Below, piece by piece: positions 1 to 7,480 of a stretch of 12,073 nucleotides of DNA. Each line of letters begins with the position of its first letter. Within the stretch, counting starts at the first letter, position 1. The position numbers and the translations under genes were made by a program. The stretch spans positions 1-12,073 of the forward strand of contig JAAZHN010000017.1 in the NCBI GenBank assembly GCA_012510695.1, given 5' to 3'. This stretch comes from Mollicutes bacterium (GTDB taxonomy: Bacteria; Bacillota_I; Bacilli_A; RF39; UBA660). Below the pieces are notes generated by a model. It did not search any database. It worked only from the letters and a program-made list of their open reading frames with translations, and was not told the DNA's origin.

Positions 1-1122
1 AGATGAAGAAGAATATGATTTTTCGAAGCCAGTTGAAAAAGCAATAACTTTAAAAGCAAATTGGAAGGAAAAAGAGCCAACACCTGATCTAGATCCAGCC
101 TCACCAACAATTGAAAAATTCAAAGTAACATTCAAACCTAATAATGGTAAGAATAATACTGTTGTTGAAGTAGAAAAGGACAAAACTGTTTCTAAAATTA
201 AAGACCCAACAAGAACTAATTATAAATTTTTGGGTTGGTATTTAAACAATAAAGAATATAACTTTAAAACACAAGTTACTGATAATATTACTTTAGAAGC
301 AAAATGGGAAAGTATTAAATCAACACTAGAAAAGTTCAAAGTAACATTTAAACCAAATAATGGTAAGGCAAATACAGTAGTAGAAGTCGAAAAAACAAAG
401 CAGTTGCTAAAATTGCTAATCCGATCTATGCTGGTCATACATTTACAGGCTGGTTCTTAGATGGGAAGACATATAATTTTGCTACTTTAATTACCAAAGA
501 TATTACCTTAGAAGCAAAATGGACGAAAAATATTGAAGCAACGGATTTAGATATTAAGGTTATTGCTGGAAAATCAACACTTTATTTTGGAGGACCATCA
601 GTAACTTTACAAGCGAGCTTAATTCCTGCTAATGCAACAACTCCAGGGAAGTTTGATTTTGAAATTATTGGTAGTAGTAAGAATAAAGTAACCTACACAG
701 TTAATGGTAATAAAATAGTAGTAACTCCCAAAGCAACGGGAACCATTGATTTTATTGAAGACCTAGCTGTAAGTGTTAAATTTAACGGCAAATTTAATAA
801 AACTTACAGACTTAATTTTGAAGAAAAATTAGATATAAATAGAGAAAAAATGTTTCCTATTAAGTGTAATGAAAATAATACTATGTGCAGAATGATTTAT
901 TGCAATTCGACTTGTGCTGCAACATTTCATTTCACTGCTGATATTGTCGATGCTAAGTCTGATGGTAGTCCAGAAGATTGGACTGCAACAATTGATAAAA
1001 ATGATAATCGCGTTGTTACTATGATTAGTACAAGATCTACATATAATTTGACAGTGACTTCCAAAGGTGGGCAAAAGAAAATAACATATTTTCATGTAGA
1101 TAACATATTGAAAAACCCTTAA
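1..1122 (+). pseudogene. secreted B-repeat surface protein, 5'-truncated by window and frameshifted
   Basis: This is the C-terminal part of a large extracellular protein. Reading begins in frame at base 2 with the end of one InlB/Listeria-Bacteroides-type B-repeat (PF09479-like: FKVTFKPNNGK, GWYLNNKEYNF, ITLEAKW). A full copy follows at 113-307 and another at 329-522. The frame open from base 2 stops at 458-460, but homology passes to the next frame near 390-395 and then runs open to TAA 1120-1122. The tail after the repeats looks like a beta-rich Ig-like region (LYFGGPSVTLQASLIP), followed by four closely spaced cysteines (CNENNTMCRMIYCNSTC). No LPXTG motif or C-terminal membrane anchor is visible. 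The family is usually involved in adhesion or surface display; the role here is inferred. The disruption may be real, phase-variable or a sequence error. Confidence is high for the repeats and moderate for calling it a true pseudogene. Confidence 0.8.
2..522 (+). repeat. tandem InlB-type B-repeats, 216-bp period
   Basis: Three copies: a partial one (2-64), a full one (113-307, 195 nt, 65 codons) and a full one (329-522, 194 nt). The FKVTF start recurs at 119 and 335, exactly 216 nt apart. Linkers between copies differ: acidic/proline-rich after copy 1, ESIKSTL after copy 2. The third copy is one base shorter than the second, which locates the frameshift. Confidence 0.85.
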
Positions 1123-1133
1123 TTTATAATTTA

Positions 1134-1164
1134 AAAGATAAAGTTAATTACTTTGTCTTTTTTT
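1134..1164 (+). terminator. intrinsic terminator after the B-repeat protein
   Basis: AAAGATAAAG (1134-1143), a 7-nt loop, and CTTTGTCTTT (1151-1160) form a 10-bp stem with one G-U pair. A T-run follows. It lies 12 nt after the stop codon. Confidence 0.8.
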
Positions 1165-1165
1165 A

Positions 1166-1184
1166 TGATATAATTTATTTGGAG
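1166..1184 (+). promoter_or_regulatory. extended -10 promoter and RBS for the ZIP operon
   Basis: TGATATAAT (1166-1174) is an extended -10 with a perfect TATAAT. There is no good -35; the nearest candidates lie inside the preceding terminator. GGAG (1181-1184) sits 8 nt before the ATG. Because the -10 is so close to the start, the leader would be very short. Confidence 0.55.
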
Positions 1185-1192
1185 TTGATTTT

Positions 1193-1936
1193 ATGAATAA
1201 TCAAGCATTATTACTTGTTTTATTAGCAAGTTCCTTCTTTATTTTTGGATATTTGCTAACACTAATTATTAAGAAAAAAAACACTTTGGTTGAAATAGCA
1301 ATTGGAATGTCATTTAGTGTTTTAATCTTACTAGCGGTTTTTGAACTAAATTCAGAGGCGATGGAAAATTTTAATTTTTATTTTGCTAATTCATTTATTA
1401 GTTTAGGTTTATTAATCGGTTGTTTGATTGTTGGAATGAGTATCTTAAAATTTGCTGATAAATTTATTCCTCATCATGATCATCATGAAGAAATTAATAC
1501 TCATCATAATCATTTACATCATATTGGTTTAATGACTTTTATTTCTTTACTTATTCATAACTTTGTTGAAGGAATGGCAATCTATTCATTGAGTGATTCA
1601 AATATGAATTCAGGATTACTACTAGCAATCGCAATTGGTCTACATAACTTGCCATTTGGAATGCAAATTGGTTCATTAATGAAAAGTAAGAAAAAAACAA
1701 TTTTATTAATCATTGGTTTAATGATTTCAACATTATTAGGTGGTCTATTAGGCGGTTTAATAGGTACGATTAGTATTTTAATAACAGGTATTTTAGTTGC
1801 AGTTACTTTAGGAATGGTAGTCTACTTATTAGTGTTTGAATTATTACCAGAAATAAAAGAAACTGAAAATAAAAATAAAATTTATATTGGGATGGTTCTT
1901 GGAGCTATTATCATGGGAATTAGTTTAATATTATAG
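1193..1936 (+). CDS. ZIP-family divalent metal transporter
   Basis: A 247-residue integral membrane protein of ZIP/ZupT type, expected to move zinc or other divalent cations across the cytoplasmic membrane. About eight hydrophobic segments are visible. A histidine-rich loop (residues 94-110, including HHDHH and HHNHLHH) lies between the third and fourth, as is typical. The fourth segment carries HNFVEG (H122, N123, E126), the first metal-binding motif. The fifth carries HNLPFG (H151, N152, F155), where many family members have HNxPEG, so an expected acidic ligand is replaced by Phe. The seventh ends in FELLPE (E216). First gene of a likely operon: asnS starts 9 nt after its stop. The ATG is supported by GGAG upstream. 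The substrate cannot be read from sequence, and the Phe substitution could change selectivity or rate. Confidence 0.88.
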   Translation: MNNQALLLVLLASSFFIFGYLLTLIIKKKNTLVEIAIGMSFSVLILLAVFELNSEAMENFNFYFANSFISLGLLIGCLIVGMSILKFADKFIPHHDHHEEINTHHNHLHHIGLMTFISLLIHNFVEGMAIYSLSDSNMNSGLLLAIAIGLHNLPFGMQIGSLMKSKKKTILLIIGLMISTLLGGLLGGLIGTISILITGILVAVTLGMVVYLLVFELLPEIKETENKNKIYIGMVLGAIIMGISLIL

Positions 1937-1945
1937 AGGTGAATT

Positions 1946-3328
1946 ATGAAATTAGATGTTAAAGATATATATGAACAAATAGACAAATTTATGGATAAAG
2001 AAATAGAAATTAGTGGTTGGATTAAAAATCATCGTAAACAAAAAGATTTTGGTTTTATTGATTTTTCTGATGGAACTCATTTTAAAAGAATGCAACTTAT
2101 CTATGATTTAGATAATCCTAATTTTGAAGAAATAAGTAAATTGAAAATAGGTTCTGCTATTAAGGTATTTGGTAAGATAATTGAGTCGAGTGGAAAAAAC
2201 CAAGATTTCGAATTAAAAATTGATAGTGTGGAATTATTAGGAGACTGTCCGGATGATTATCCACTACAACCAAAGAAGCATAGTTTAGAGTTTTTAAGAG
2301 AAATAGCCCATCTTCGTCCAAGAAGTAATACTTTTCAAGCAATTAACCGTATAAGAAGCGTTTCAGCCCACGCAGTGCATGAATACTTCCAATCTAATGG
2401 TTATATATATGCCCATACTCCTTTTTTAACTACGGCTGATTGTGAGGGTTCTGATCAAATGTTTAAAGTAACTACTTTTGATCTTGCTCATGTCCCAATT
2501 AAAGAAGGAGAAGCAGATTTTTCTAAAGATTTATTTGGTCAAAAAACTTTATTAACTGGTTCTGGTCAATTACATGGTGAAACAATGGCCCTTGCCTATA
2601 AGAAAATCTACACTTTTGGACCAACATTTAGAACTGAAAACTCAAATACTAAGACTCATGCTAATGAATTTTGGATGATTGAACCAGAAGTAGCTTTCTA
2701 TGATTTAGATGACTTAATGGATATGGAAGAAGATATGTTAAAATTCATTGTTAAATATGTTATGGATCATTGCCCTTTAGAATTAGAGTTCTGTGATAAG
2801 TTTATTGAAAATGGCTTATTAGATAAATTAAATAATTTACTTAAAAGTGAATTTAAAAGAATAGATCATAAAGAAATCGTTGATATTCTTCTTGCATCAG
2901 GTAAAGAATGGGAATTTGCTCCTGATTATGAAGGTGACATTCATAAAGAACATGAAAAATATATTACAGATTATTATGGAGGTCCAGTATTTATTAAAAA
3001 CTGGCCAAAAGACATTAAAGCCTATTATATGAAGCAAAATGCTGATGGTAAAACAGTCGCGGCTGTTGATCTTGTTGTCCCGATTGCTGGGGAATTAATT
3101 GGTGGTTCACAAAGGGAAGAAGATTATGATAAATTGTATAATCGAATGAAAGAAATGGGACTTGATCCAGAACAAATAGATTGGTATTTAGATTTAAGAA
3201 AATTTGGTGGTTGTATCCACTCAGGATTTGGTATGGGATTTGACCGTTTGGTTATGTATTTAACAGGTGTAGAAAACATTAGAGACACAATACCATATCC
3301 AAGAACACCAAAAAATTGTAAATATTAA
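1946..3328 (+). CDS. asnS: asparaginyl-tRNA synthetase
   Basis: A cytoplasmic class IIb synthetase that charges tRNA-Asn with asparagine using ATP. At 460 residues it is full length. An N-terminal OB-fold anticodon-binding domain (about residues 18-100: EISGWIKNHRKQKDFGFIDF) precedes the catalytic core. Motif 1 lies around HEYFQSNGYIYAHTPFL (145-161), motif 2 is FRTENSNTKTHANEFWMIEPE split around R229-E248, and motif 3 is GFGMGFDRLVMYLTG (427-441). The ending IPYPRTPKNCKY matches the AsnRS ending rather than AspRS, which has a large GAD insertion that is absent here. Its presence implies direct Asn-tRNA formation. Start ATG has AGGTGA (1937-1942) close upstream. Middle gene of the ZIP-asnS-yebC operon, with 9-nt gaps on both sides. 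Confidence 0.97.
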   Translation: MKLDVKDIYEQIDKFMDKEIEISGWIKNHRKQKDFGFIDFSDGTHFKRMQLIYDLDNPNFEEISKLKIGSAIKVFGKIIESSGKNQDFELKIDSVELLGDCPDDYPLQPKKHSLEFLREIAHLRPRSNTFQAINRIRSVSAHAVHEYFQSNGYIYAHTPFLTTADCEGSDQMFKVTTFDLAHVPIKEGEADFSKDLFGQKTLLTGSGQLHGETMALAYKKIYTFGPTFRTENSNTKTHANEFWMIEPEVAFYDLDDLMDMEEDMLKFIVKYVMDHCPLELEFCDKFIENGLLDKLNNLLKSEFKRIDHKEIVDILLASGKEWEFAPDYEGDIHKEHEKYITDYYGGPVFIKNWPKDIKAYYMKQNADGKTVAAVDLVVPIAGELIGGSQREEDYDKLYNRMKEMGLDPEQIDWYLDLRKFGGCIHSGFGMGFDRLVMYLTGVENIRDTIPYPRTPKNCKY

Positions 3329-3337
3329 GGAGAACCT

Positions 3338-4054
3338 ATGGGAAGAGCATATGAGGTTAGAAAAGCATCAATTCAAAAAACAGGTGCGATAAAAGCTAAG
3401 ACTTATTCTTTATTTGCGAAAGAAATTTATTTGGCAGCTAAAGATAACCCAGATATTGAAACTAATGTTAACTTAAAAAAACTAATTGAAAAAGCTAAAA
3501 AGAATCAAATTCCAAATGATATAATTGACAGGGCAATTAATAAAGCAAAAGGCTCTGGAGCTGAAGATTATACACAAGTTAATTATGAAGGTTTTGGTCC
3601 AGGACAAAGCACATTGATAGTTAAGTGTTTAACTGATAATGTCAATAGAACAGTAAGTCTTGTCAGAGCAGCTTTTAATAAAGTTGATGCTAAAATTGGT
3701 GTGACCAATTCAGTTTCATATAATTATGATTATTTAGCCATTGTTTCATTTGAATCAAATGATGGTGAAGTCATATTAGAATTACTTATAGATAACGACA
3801 TTGATATAAGTGATTTTGAGGAAGAAGAAGGGTTTATTACAATTAGTGTTAATCCTAGCAGTGCAAAACACTTAAAAGAAGTATTAGATAAATATAATCC
3901 TAATTTAGACTATGTAGTTGATGAAATAGGATTATATGCTAAAGATAAAATAACTTTAAGTGGTGAAGAATTAGAATTATTTAATAAACTATATAACTTA
4001 TTAGATGATATCGAAGATGTCAGTGAAATATATCACAATGTCGATTTAAATTAA
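3338..4054 (+). CDS. YebC/PmpR-family protein (YeeN/YebC2-like)
   Basis: A 238-residue member of the YebC/PmpR/TACO1 family. The start MGRAYEVRKASIQKTGAIKAKTYS resembles the YeeN-type subgroup rather than classical YebC (MAGHSKW). Family signatures are KAKGSG followed by NYEGFGPGQSTLIVKCLTDNVNRT (about residues 70-107) and SVSYNY in the middle domain. An acidic C-terminal third ends in YHNVDLN. The family was long annotated as transcriptional regulators. More recent work links YebC proteins, including the YebC2 branch in Bacillus, to relief of ribosome stalling at proline-rich sequences; the role here is inferred from that. A strong RBS AAGGAGA overlaps the asnS stop. Last gene of its operon: no terminator is seen before the response regulator 47 nt on, so read-through is possible. 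Confidence 0.93.
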   Translation: MGRAYEVRKASIQKTGAIKAKTYSLFAKEIYLAAKDNPDIETNVNLKKLIEKAKKNQIPNDIIDRAINKAKGSGAEDYTQVNYEGFGPGQSTLIVKCLTDNVNRTVSLVRAAFNKVDAKIGVTNSVSYNYDYLAIVSFESNDGEVILELLIDNDIDISDFEEEEGFITISVNPSSAKHLKEVLDKYNPNLDYVVDEIGLYAKDKITLSGEELELFNKLYNLLDDIEDVSEIYHNVDLN

Positions 4055-4101
4055 TCATTAAAACTTCACAATTATAAGTTAGAATTATTCGTGAGGTAAT
4101 T

Positions 4102-4758
4102 ATGAAAATATTAGTTGTTGATGATGAAAAATTAATTAGAGATGTAATTAAAGAGTATTGTAATTATGAAGGGTTCACCGTTGATGAAGCCCAAAACGGT
4201 CTTGAGGCAATTGAACTTGTTAAAAATAATGATTACAATGTTTTAGTCTTGGATATAATGATGCCTAAAATGGACGGTTATCAAACAATAAAAGAGATTA
4301 GAAAACACAAAGATGTTCCTGTAATTATGTTATCAGCAAGAACTGATGAATATGACAAATTGCATGGTTTTGATCTTGGTGTCGATGATTATGTTACTAA
4401 ACCATTTAGTCCTAAAGAATTAATTGCTAGAATTAAAGCAGTATCAGGTAGACAAAAAACTAAAGAAAAGTATAAAGTAGGTACTTTAGAAATAGATGAT
4501 CTTGCCCATACTGTTTATGTTGAATCTAAAAAAGTAGAACTAACTCCTAAGGAGTATGATTTATTATTATATTTAATTCAAAATGAAAACATTGCTCTTT
4601 CTCGTGAACAATTATTATCTCAAGTATGGGGCTATGACTTTTATGGAGATGATCGAACAATTGATACTCACATTAAGACTTTAAGAAATCACTTAAAAGA
4701 AAACCGTAAATTTATAGTTACCGTAAGAGGAATGGGGTATAAATTTGAAACAGAATAG
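4102..4758 (+). CDS. OmpR/PhoB-family response regulator
   Basis: A 218-residue DNA-binding response regulator. The receiver domain (1-about 115) has the acidic pair D7-D8, phospho-acceptor D51 in VLVLDIMMPKMDG, switch S78 (MLSAR) and K100 (VTKPF). A winged-helix Trans_reg_C domain (about 125-217) contains LTPKEYDLLLYL, REQLLSQVWGYD and the wing VTVRGMGYKFE. It should be phosphorylated by the adjoining kinase, whose gene overlaps its last codons. The RBS is GAGG just before the ATG. The 47-nt gap upstream has no clear promoter. It does hold a direct repeat AATTAT at 4070-4075 and 4083-4088, 13 bp apart, which could be a binding site but may be chance in AT-rich DNA. Target genes are unknown. 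Confidence 0.95.
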   Translation: MKILVVDDEKLIRDVIKEYCNYEGFTVDEAQNGLEAIELVKNNDYNVLVLDIMMPKMDGYQTIKEIRKHKDVPVIMLSARTDEYDKLHGFDLGVDDYVTKPFSPKELIARIKAVSGRQKTKEKYKVGTLEIDDLAHTVYVESKKVELTPKEYDLLLYLIQNENIALSREQLLSQVWGYDFYGDDRTIDTHIKTLRNHLKENRKFIVTVRGMGYKFETE

Positions 4759-6139
4759 AAATCAAAGCCTAAGTTTTACTACTCTTAAATACTTAGTAGT
4801 TTTCTCGATTACTATTCTTTTTATTTTGTGGGTATTTCAAATATTATATTTAAATTTCTTTTATGAAAGATATAAAATAAAAAATATTGAATCAGTATAT
4901 GAATATATAATAAAAAATCCTAATGAGTACTTAGAACAAATAGAATTAAAATCATATGAAAATGGTATTTGTTCAGAAATTGTTGAAGAAAATAAAAGTA
5001 TTGTTTATAACCCAATGTATAAAGGATGTATTTTAAGACACAACAATAATCCAGAAATCAATAAAATAAAAAGATCTCTAATAAATAAAAATGAAAAAAT
5101 TCAAAGAATTAATTTAATTGATCCAGAATATGATAAAAAAAGTATTCTTTATAGTATTAAATTAAATGATAATAAAAAAATATATCTTAACACTACCTTA
5201 GAAATCATTGAATCAACCTCACAAATGCTTCAAGGACAATTAAAATATATCACAATGTTAGTTATGACAGTTTCTTGTTTTATAGCCTTCTTTTTCTCTA
5301 AAACAATTACTAAGCCGATAGTAAAAATATCCAATAAAGCTAAAGAAATAGGTAAAGGAAATTTAAATATTAAATTTGATAAAAGTAATATTAGAGAGTT
5401 AGATGAATTATCCAATACTTTAAATATGACAATAAAAGAATTAAAAGTAACTGATGATTTAAGAAGAGACTTGATGGCTAATATCTCTCATGATTTAAAA
5501 ACTCCCCTAACAATGATAAAAGCTTATGCAGAAATGGTTAAAGATATATCATGTGAATCACCAGAAAAAAGAACAGAGCATTTAAATATTATTATTTCAG
5601 AAACAGAAAGATTAAATACTTTAGTTAATGATATTTTGGAATTATCGAAAATCCAAAGTAGTACTCAGGAATTAGAAATAACCAAAGTAGACCTTGTTAA
5701 AGAAGTAGAAAATATAATTAACTCATATTCGATTGTTAAAGAGGTATTAGATTATAAATTCATTTTAGATATGCCAAAGAAATCGGTAGTAATGGCCGAT
5801 AAACAAAAAATAAATCGGGCGATTTATAATTTAATTAACAATGCGATTAACTATACAGGTGAAGATAACACAGTATATATATCAATTAAAGAAGATAAAA
5901 AAACTGTGACCTTCAGTGTTAAAGATACTGGTAAAGGCATTAAAAAAAGTGAGATAGCCTCAATTTGGGATAGATATTATAAGAACGATAAAAATCATAA
6001 AAGAAACCTAGTGGGTACAGGACTAGGTTTAGCAATTGTTAGAGAAGTACTTGAAAGTCATAACTTTAAATATGGAGTTAACTCCAAAAGAAATAAAGGT
6101 ACTGAATTTTATTTTATAATCAACAAAAAAGACAAATAA
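4745..6139 (+). CDS. membrane sensor histidine kinase
   Basis: A 464-residue HisKA/HATPase kinase, partner of the preceding regulator. It has a short cytoplasmic tail, TM1 (about 15-38), an extracellular sensor domain (about 40-166), TM2 (about 168-186), a HAMP linker (about 187-240), an H-box NISHDLKTPLTMIKAYAE with H249, an N-box NLINNAINY, G1 DTGKGI (394-399) and G2 GTGLGLAIV. The sensor part has only two cysteines, C76 and C95, a possible disulfide. Translation starts at TTG 4745, inside the regulator gene (14-nt overlap). No ATG is available in frame until about residue 91, which would delete TM1, and GGGG (4734-4737) is a plausible RBS. The arrangement suggests translational coupling. 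The kinase type resembles PhoR/VicK-like envelope sensors, but the signal is not predictable. Confidence 0.94.
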   Translation: MKQNRNQSLSFTTLKYLVVFSITILFILWVFQILYLNFFYERYKIKNIESVYEYIIKNPNEYLEQIELKSYENGICSEIVEENKSIVYNPMYKGCILRHNNNPEINKIKRSLINKNEKIQRINLIDPEYDKKSILYSIKLNDNKKIYLNTTLEIIESTSQMLQGQLKYITMLVMTVSCFIAFFFSKTITKPIVKISNKAKEIGKGNLNIKFDKSNIRELDELSNTLNMTIKELKVTDDLRRDLMANISHDLKTPLTMIKAYAEMVKDISCESPEKRTEHLNIIISETERLNTLVNDILELSKIQSSTQELEITKVDLVKEVENIINSYSIVKEVLDYKFILDMPKKSVVMADKQKINRAIYNLINNAINYTGEDNTVYISIKEDKKTVTFSVKDTGKGIKKSEIASIWDRYYKNDKNHKRNLVGTGLGLAIVREVLESHNFKYGVNSKRNKGTEFYFIINKKDK

Positions 6140-6149
6140 TGTCTTTTTT
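6125..6149. terminator. shared bidirectional terminator
   Basis: AAAAAAGACA (6125-6134), loop AATAA, TGTCTTTTTT (6140-6149) form a perfect 10-bp stem with T-runs on both strands. It spans the stop codons of the kinase gene (TAA 6137-6139) and the convergent minus-strand gene (stop 6151-6149), serving both. Confidence 0.85.
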
Positions 6150-7228
6150 TATTGAAATTTTTTAATATCATTAATTTTAGCAGCAAAGTATGGTAAGTCT
6201 TTATTTTGTTCAATTAAGAACATTGTAAATGTATCATTTAGAATAAATGATCTTATTTCCTCATTAACCATAGGCATTGATAAATTTTTAACCATCATTC
6301 CAGCTTCGCTTTTAATCTTACCACCAGTTTCAGTTAATTCTAGTTGAATCGTTTGTAGGGCTTTTTCAATATAATATTCTTTGCCATCAGCAAAATTAAA
6401 TACTTTGTTTTCAATTTCTGGGAAACCACTTTTAACTTTAAAGTCTAAGTAAGGAATTTTAACAATTTCTTTCTTCTTTAAATCAATTTTATTATAATTA
6501 CTAGCTAACTCTGTAATCTTAGTATAAGTATTAATAAATGAAGACTCTTCAATACCCTTAGCAAAGATAATCTCATCATTAGACTTGGTGAATAACTTAA
6601 AGGCAAATTCGTCTATATTTTTATAATATAAAACTTTAATTTGATTTAATAAATCTAAATCTTTGTTATCCTCATCAATTCCAAAATACTTAATATTTTT
6701 AGAATCCTTGAAAACTCCATTCGGAAGTTCCTTAAATTTCTTAGGATATTCAAATGCTTTTTTAAGCATTACATAAAGGAAAAAATCCTCTTCTTTGGCC
6801 TCACTCCAATTAAAGTCATCTAATATATCACTTGTTTCATTAAATTTTTCTTTAATTGCTTCTTCAATTTGCTTTTTAAATTTCAAACTAGGTACTCCAT
6901 AAACCTTATAGTAGGCATTTTCACTTAAATAATTAGTATTAAATGTTCCTTTGTTTAAATTATCAACAACTTCTAATTGAGGTTTAAAAACTATGTCTTG
7001 TTTAGCGAGATCATTTTTTAAATCATTCCAAATAAGATTCATTGTTCCACACCACAAGGTATCATCTTGAATTTTATCTTCAAGAGATAAAACAATGGAA
7101 ACTTCATTATTGTTTATAGTCTTTCTTGTAATATTACCTTTCTTAAATAATAAATTTACCGTAATTATACCTCCAATCACAACAACAAGGAATAAGAATA
7201 AATAGATTAATTTAGATTTATTTTTCAT
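6149..7228 (-). CDS. membrane-anchored serpin-like protein
   Basis: A 359-residue exported protein with an N-terminal membrane anchor (about residues 6-28) and an extracellular body. From about residue 148 the order of segments resembles a serpin. DFFLYVMLKKAFEYPKKF recalls strand 3A (NALYFKGKW..PF). IKVLYYKNIDEFAFKLF and NDEIIFAKG recall the central strands. IVKIPYLDFKVKSGF recalls the 'lPkFkie' strand. IEKALQTIQLELTETGGKIK recalls the hinge before the reactive loop. LSMPM then leads to NDTFTMFLIEQNKDLPYFAAKI, split as NDTFTMFLIEQ and NKDLPYFAAKI, like the serpin C-terminal strands. The hinge residues (G, K, I, K, S, E, A) are not the small ones of inhibitory serpins, so protease inhibition is uncertain. 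Start chosen at 7228 because AAAGGAG precedes it and the anchor follows; an upstream in-frame ATG at 7288 adds 20 residues without an RBS. This is pattern recognition from memory, not a database hit. Confidence 0.6.
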   Translation of the reverse strand: MKNKSKLIYLFLFLVVVIGGIITVNLLFKKGNITRKTINNNEVSIVLSLEDKIQDDTLWCGTMNLIWNDLKNDLAKQDIVFKPQLEVVDNLNKGTFNTNYLSENAYYKVYGVPSLKFKKQIEEAIKEKFNETSDILDDFNWSEAKEEDFFLYVMLKKAFEYPKKFKELPNGVFKDSKNIKYFGIDEDNKDLDLLNQIKVLYYKNIDEFAFKLFTKSNDEIIFAKGIEESSFINTYTKITELASNYNKIDLKKKEIVKIPYLDFKVKSGFPEIENKVFNFADGKEYYIEKALQTIQLELTETGGKIKSEAGMMVKNLSMPMVNEEIRSFILNDTFTMFLIEQNKDLPYFAAKINDIKKFQ

Positions 7229-7237
7229 AAAACCATT

Positions 7238-7277
7238 CTCCTTTAACAAAGTATAACACCTTATTTTACAAAAACAA
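7238..7277 (-). promoter_or_regulatory. promoter and RBS for the serpin-like gene
   Basis: On the minus strand TTGTTT (7277-7272), a 16-nt spacer and TATACT (7255-7250) form a promoter, with TGT before the -10 giving an extended element. AAAGGAG (7244-7238) is the RBS, 9 nt before the ATG. The predicted start of transcription falls almost on the RBS, so the leader would be extremely short, which lowers confidence. Confidence 0.4.
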
Positions 7278-7287
7278 AAACTTTTCA

Positions 7288-7303
7288 TATTGTGTTCACA
7301 ATA
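7288..7303. promoter_or_regulatory. 16-bp perfect palindrome, candidate operator
   Basis: TATTGTG-TT-CACAATA: two 7-bp arms around a 2-bp centre. Its right half contains the TTCACA used as -35 by the rightward promoter, and it lies upstream of the leftward gene. A dimeric repressor or activator could bind here and control both directions. The regulator is unknown. Confidence 0.5.
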
Positions 7304-7323
7304 ACTTCATATAAAAGTATTAT
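7295..7323 (+). promoter_or_regulatory. rightward promoter of a short transcription unit
   Basis: TTCACA (7295-7300), 17-nt spacer, TATTAT (7318-7323). Each box has one mismatch to the sigma-70/SigA consensus. A start near 7330 would produce a roughly 120-nt RNA ending at the hairpin at 7428-7453. Confidence 0.5.
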
Positions 7324-7329
7324 TATATA

Positions 7330-7453
7330 TTCATGAAAGGGAAGGGATGCCTTATAAGATGAAAAAACCTCAAACTCTATTAAAAAAATTAGTTCACAAC
7401 GCATATAAAACTCAAACTCACTATATAAAAAGGCTTAACGGCCTTTTCTTTTT
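7330..7453 (+). ncRNA. candidate small RNA or peptide-coding short transcript
   Basis: The unit is bounded by its own promoter and a terminator, with no standard gene inside. It contains a possible RBS (AAAGGG) 5 nt before an ATG at 7347 that opens a 38-codon ORF rich in Lys (MPYKMKKPQTLLKKLV at its start). That ORF would end at TAA 7461-7463, beyond the terminator, so a terminated RNA would lack its stop codon. It could be a small RNA, a leader or attenuator for the kinase-like gene, or a remnant. No known RNA family is recognised. Confidence 0.35.
7428..7453 (+). terminator. intrinsic terminator of the short unit
   Basis: AAAAGGC (7428-7434), loop TTAACG, GCCTTTT (7441-7447), then CTTTTT. 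The 7-bp stem sits just before, and slightly overlaps, the -35 of the next promoter (7452). Confidence 0.7.
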
Positions 7454-7480
7454 GACAAAATAACTAAAATATAGTAATAT
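7452..7480 (+). promoter_or_regulatory. strong promoter of the kinase-like gene
   Basis: TTGACA (7452-7457, perfect), 17-nt spacer, TAATAT (7475-7480, related to TATAAT). The start site is expected near 7487, followed by the RBS AAAGGGG (7495-7501) and ATG 7509. This is the best-matching sigma-70-type promoter in the window. Confidence 0.75.

Noticed and set aside
829..1095. Minus-strand ORFs at 220-438, 829-1095, 2160-2342, 5230-5415, 8876-9109, 9301-9588 and 10670-10990
   Set aside because: All are shadows of well-supported plus-strand genes, without RBS or recognisable protein features.
850..1122. Apparent separate 90-residue gene starting at ATG 850
   Set aside because: The same frame is open from about 403 and continues the B-repeat protein; there is no RBS or promoter before 850.
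7229..7288. Longer N-terminus of the serpin-like protein from ATG 7288
   Set aside because: No RBS there, the added 20 residues are not signal-like, and AAAGGAG correctly precedes ATG 7228.
7333..7362. Nine-codon ORF ending in TGA that overlaps a second ATG (ATGA)
   Set aside because: No RBS and too short to distinguish from chance.
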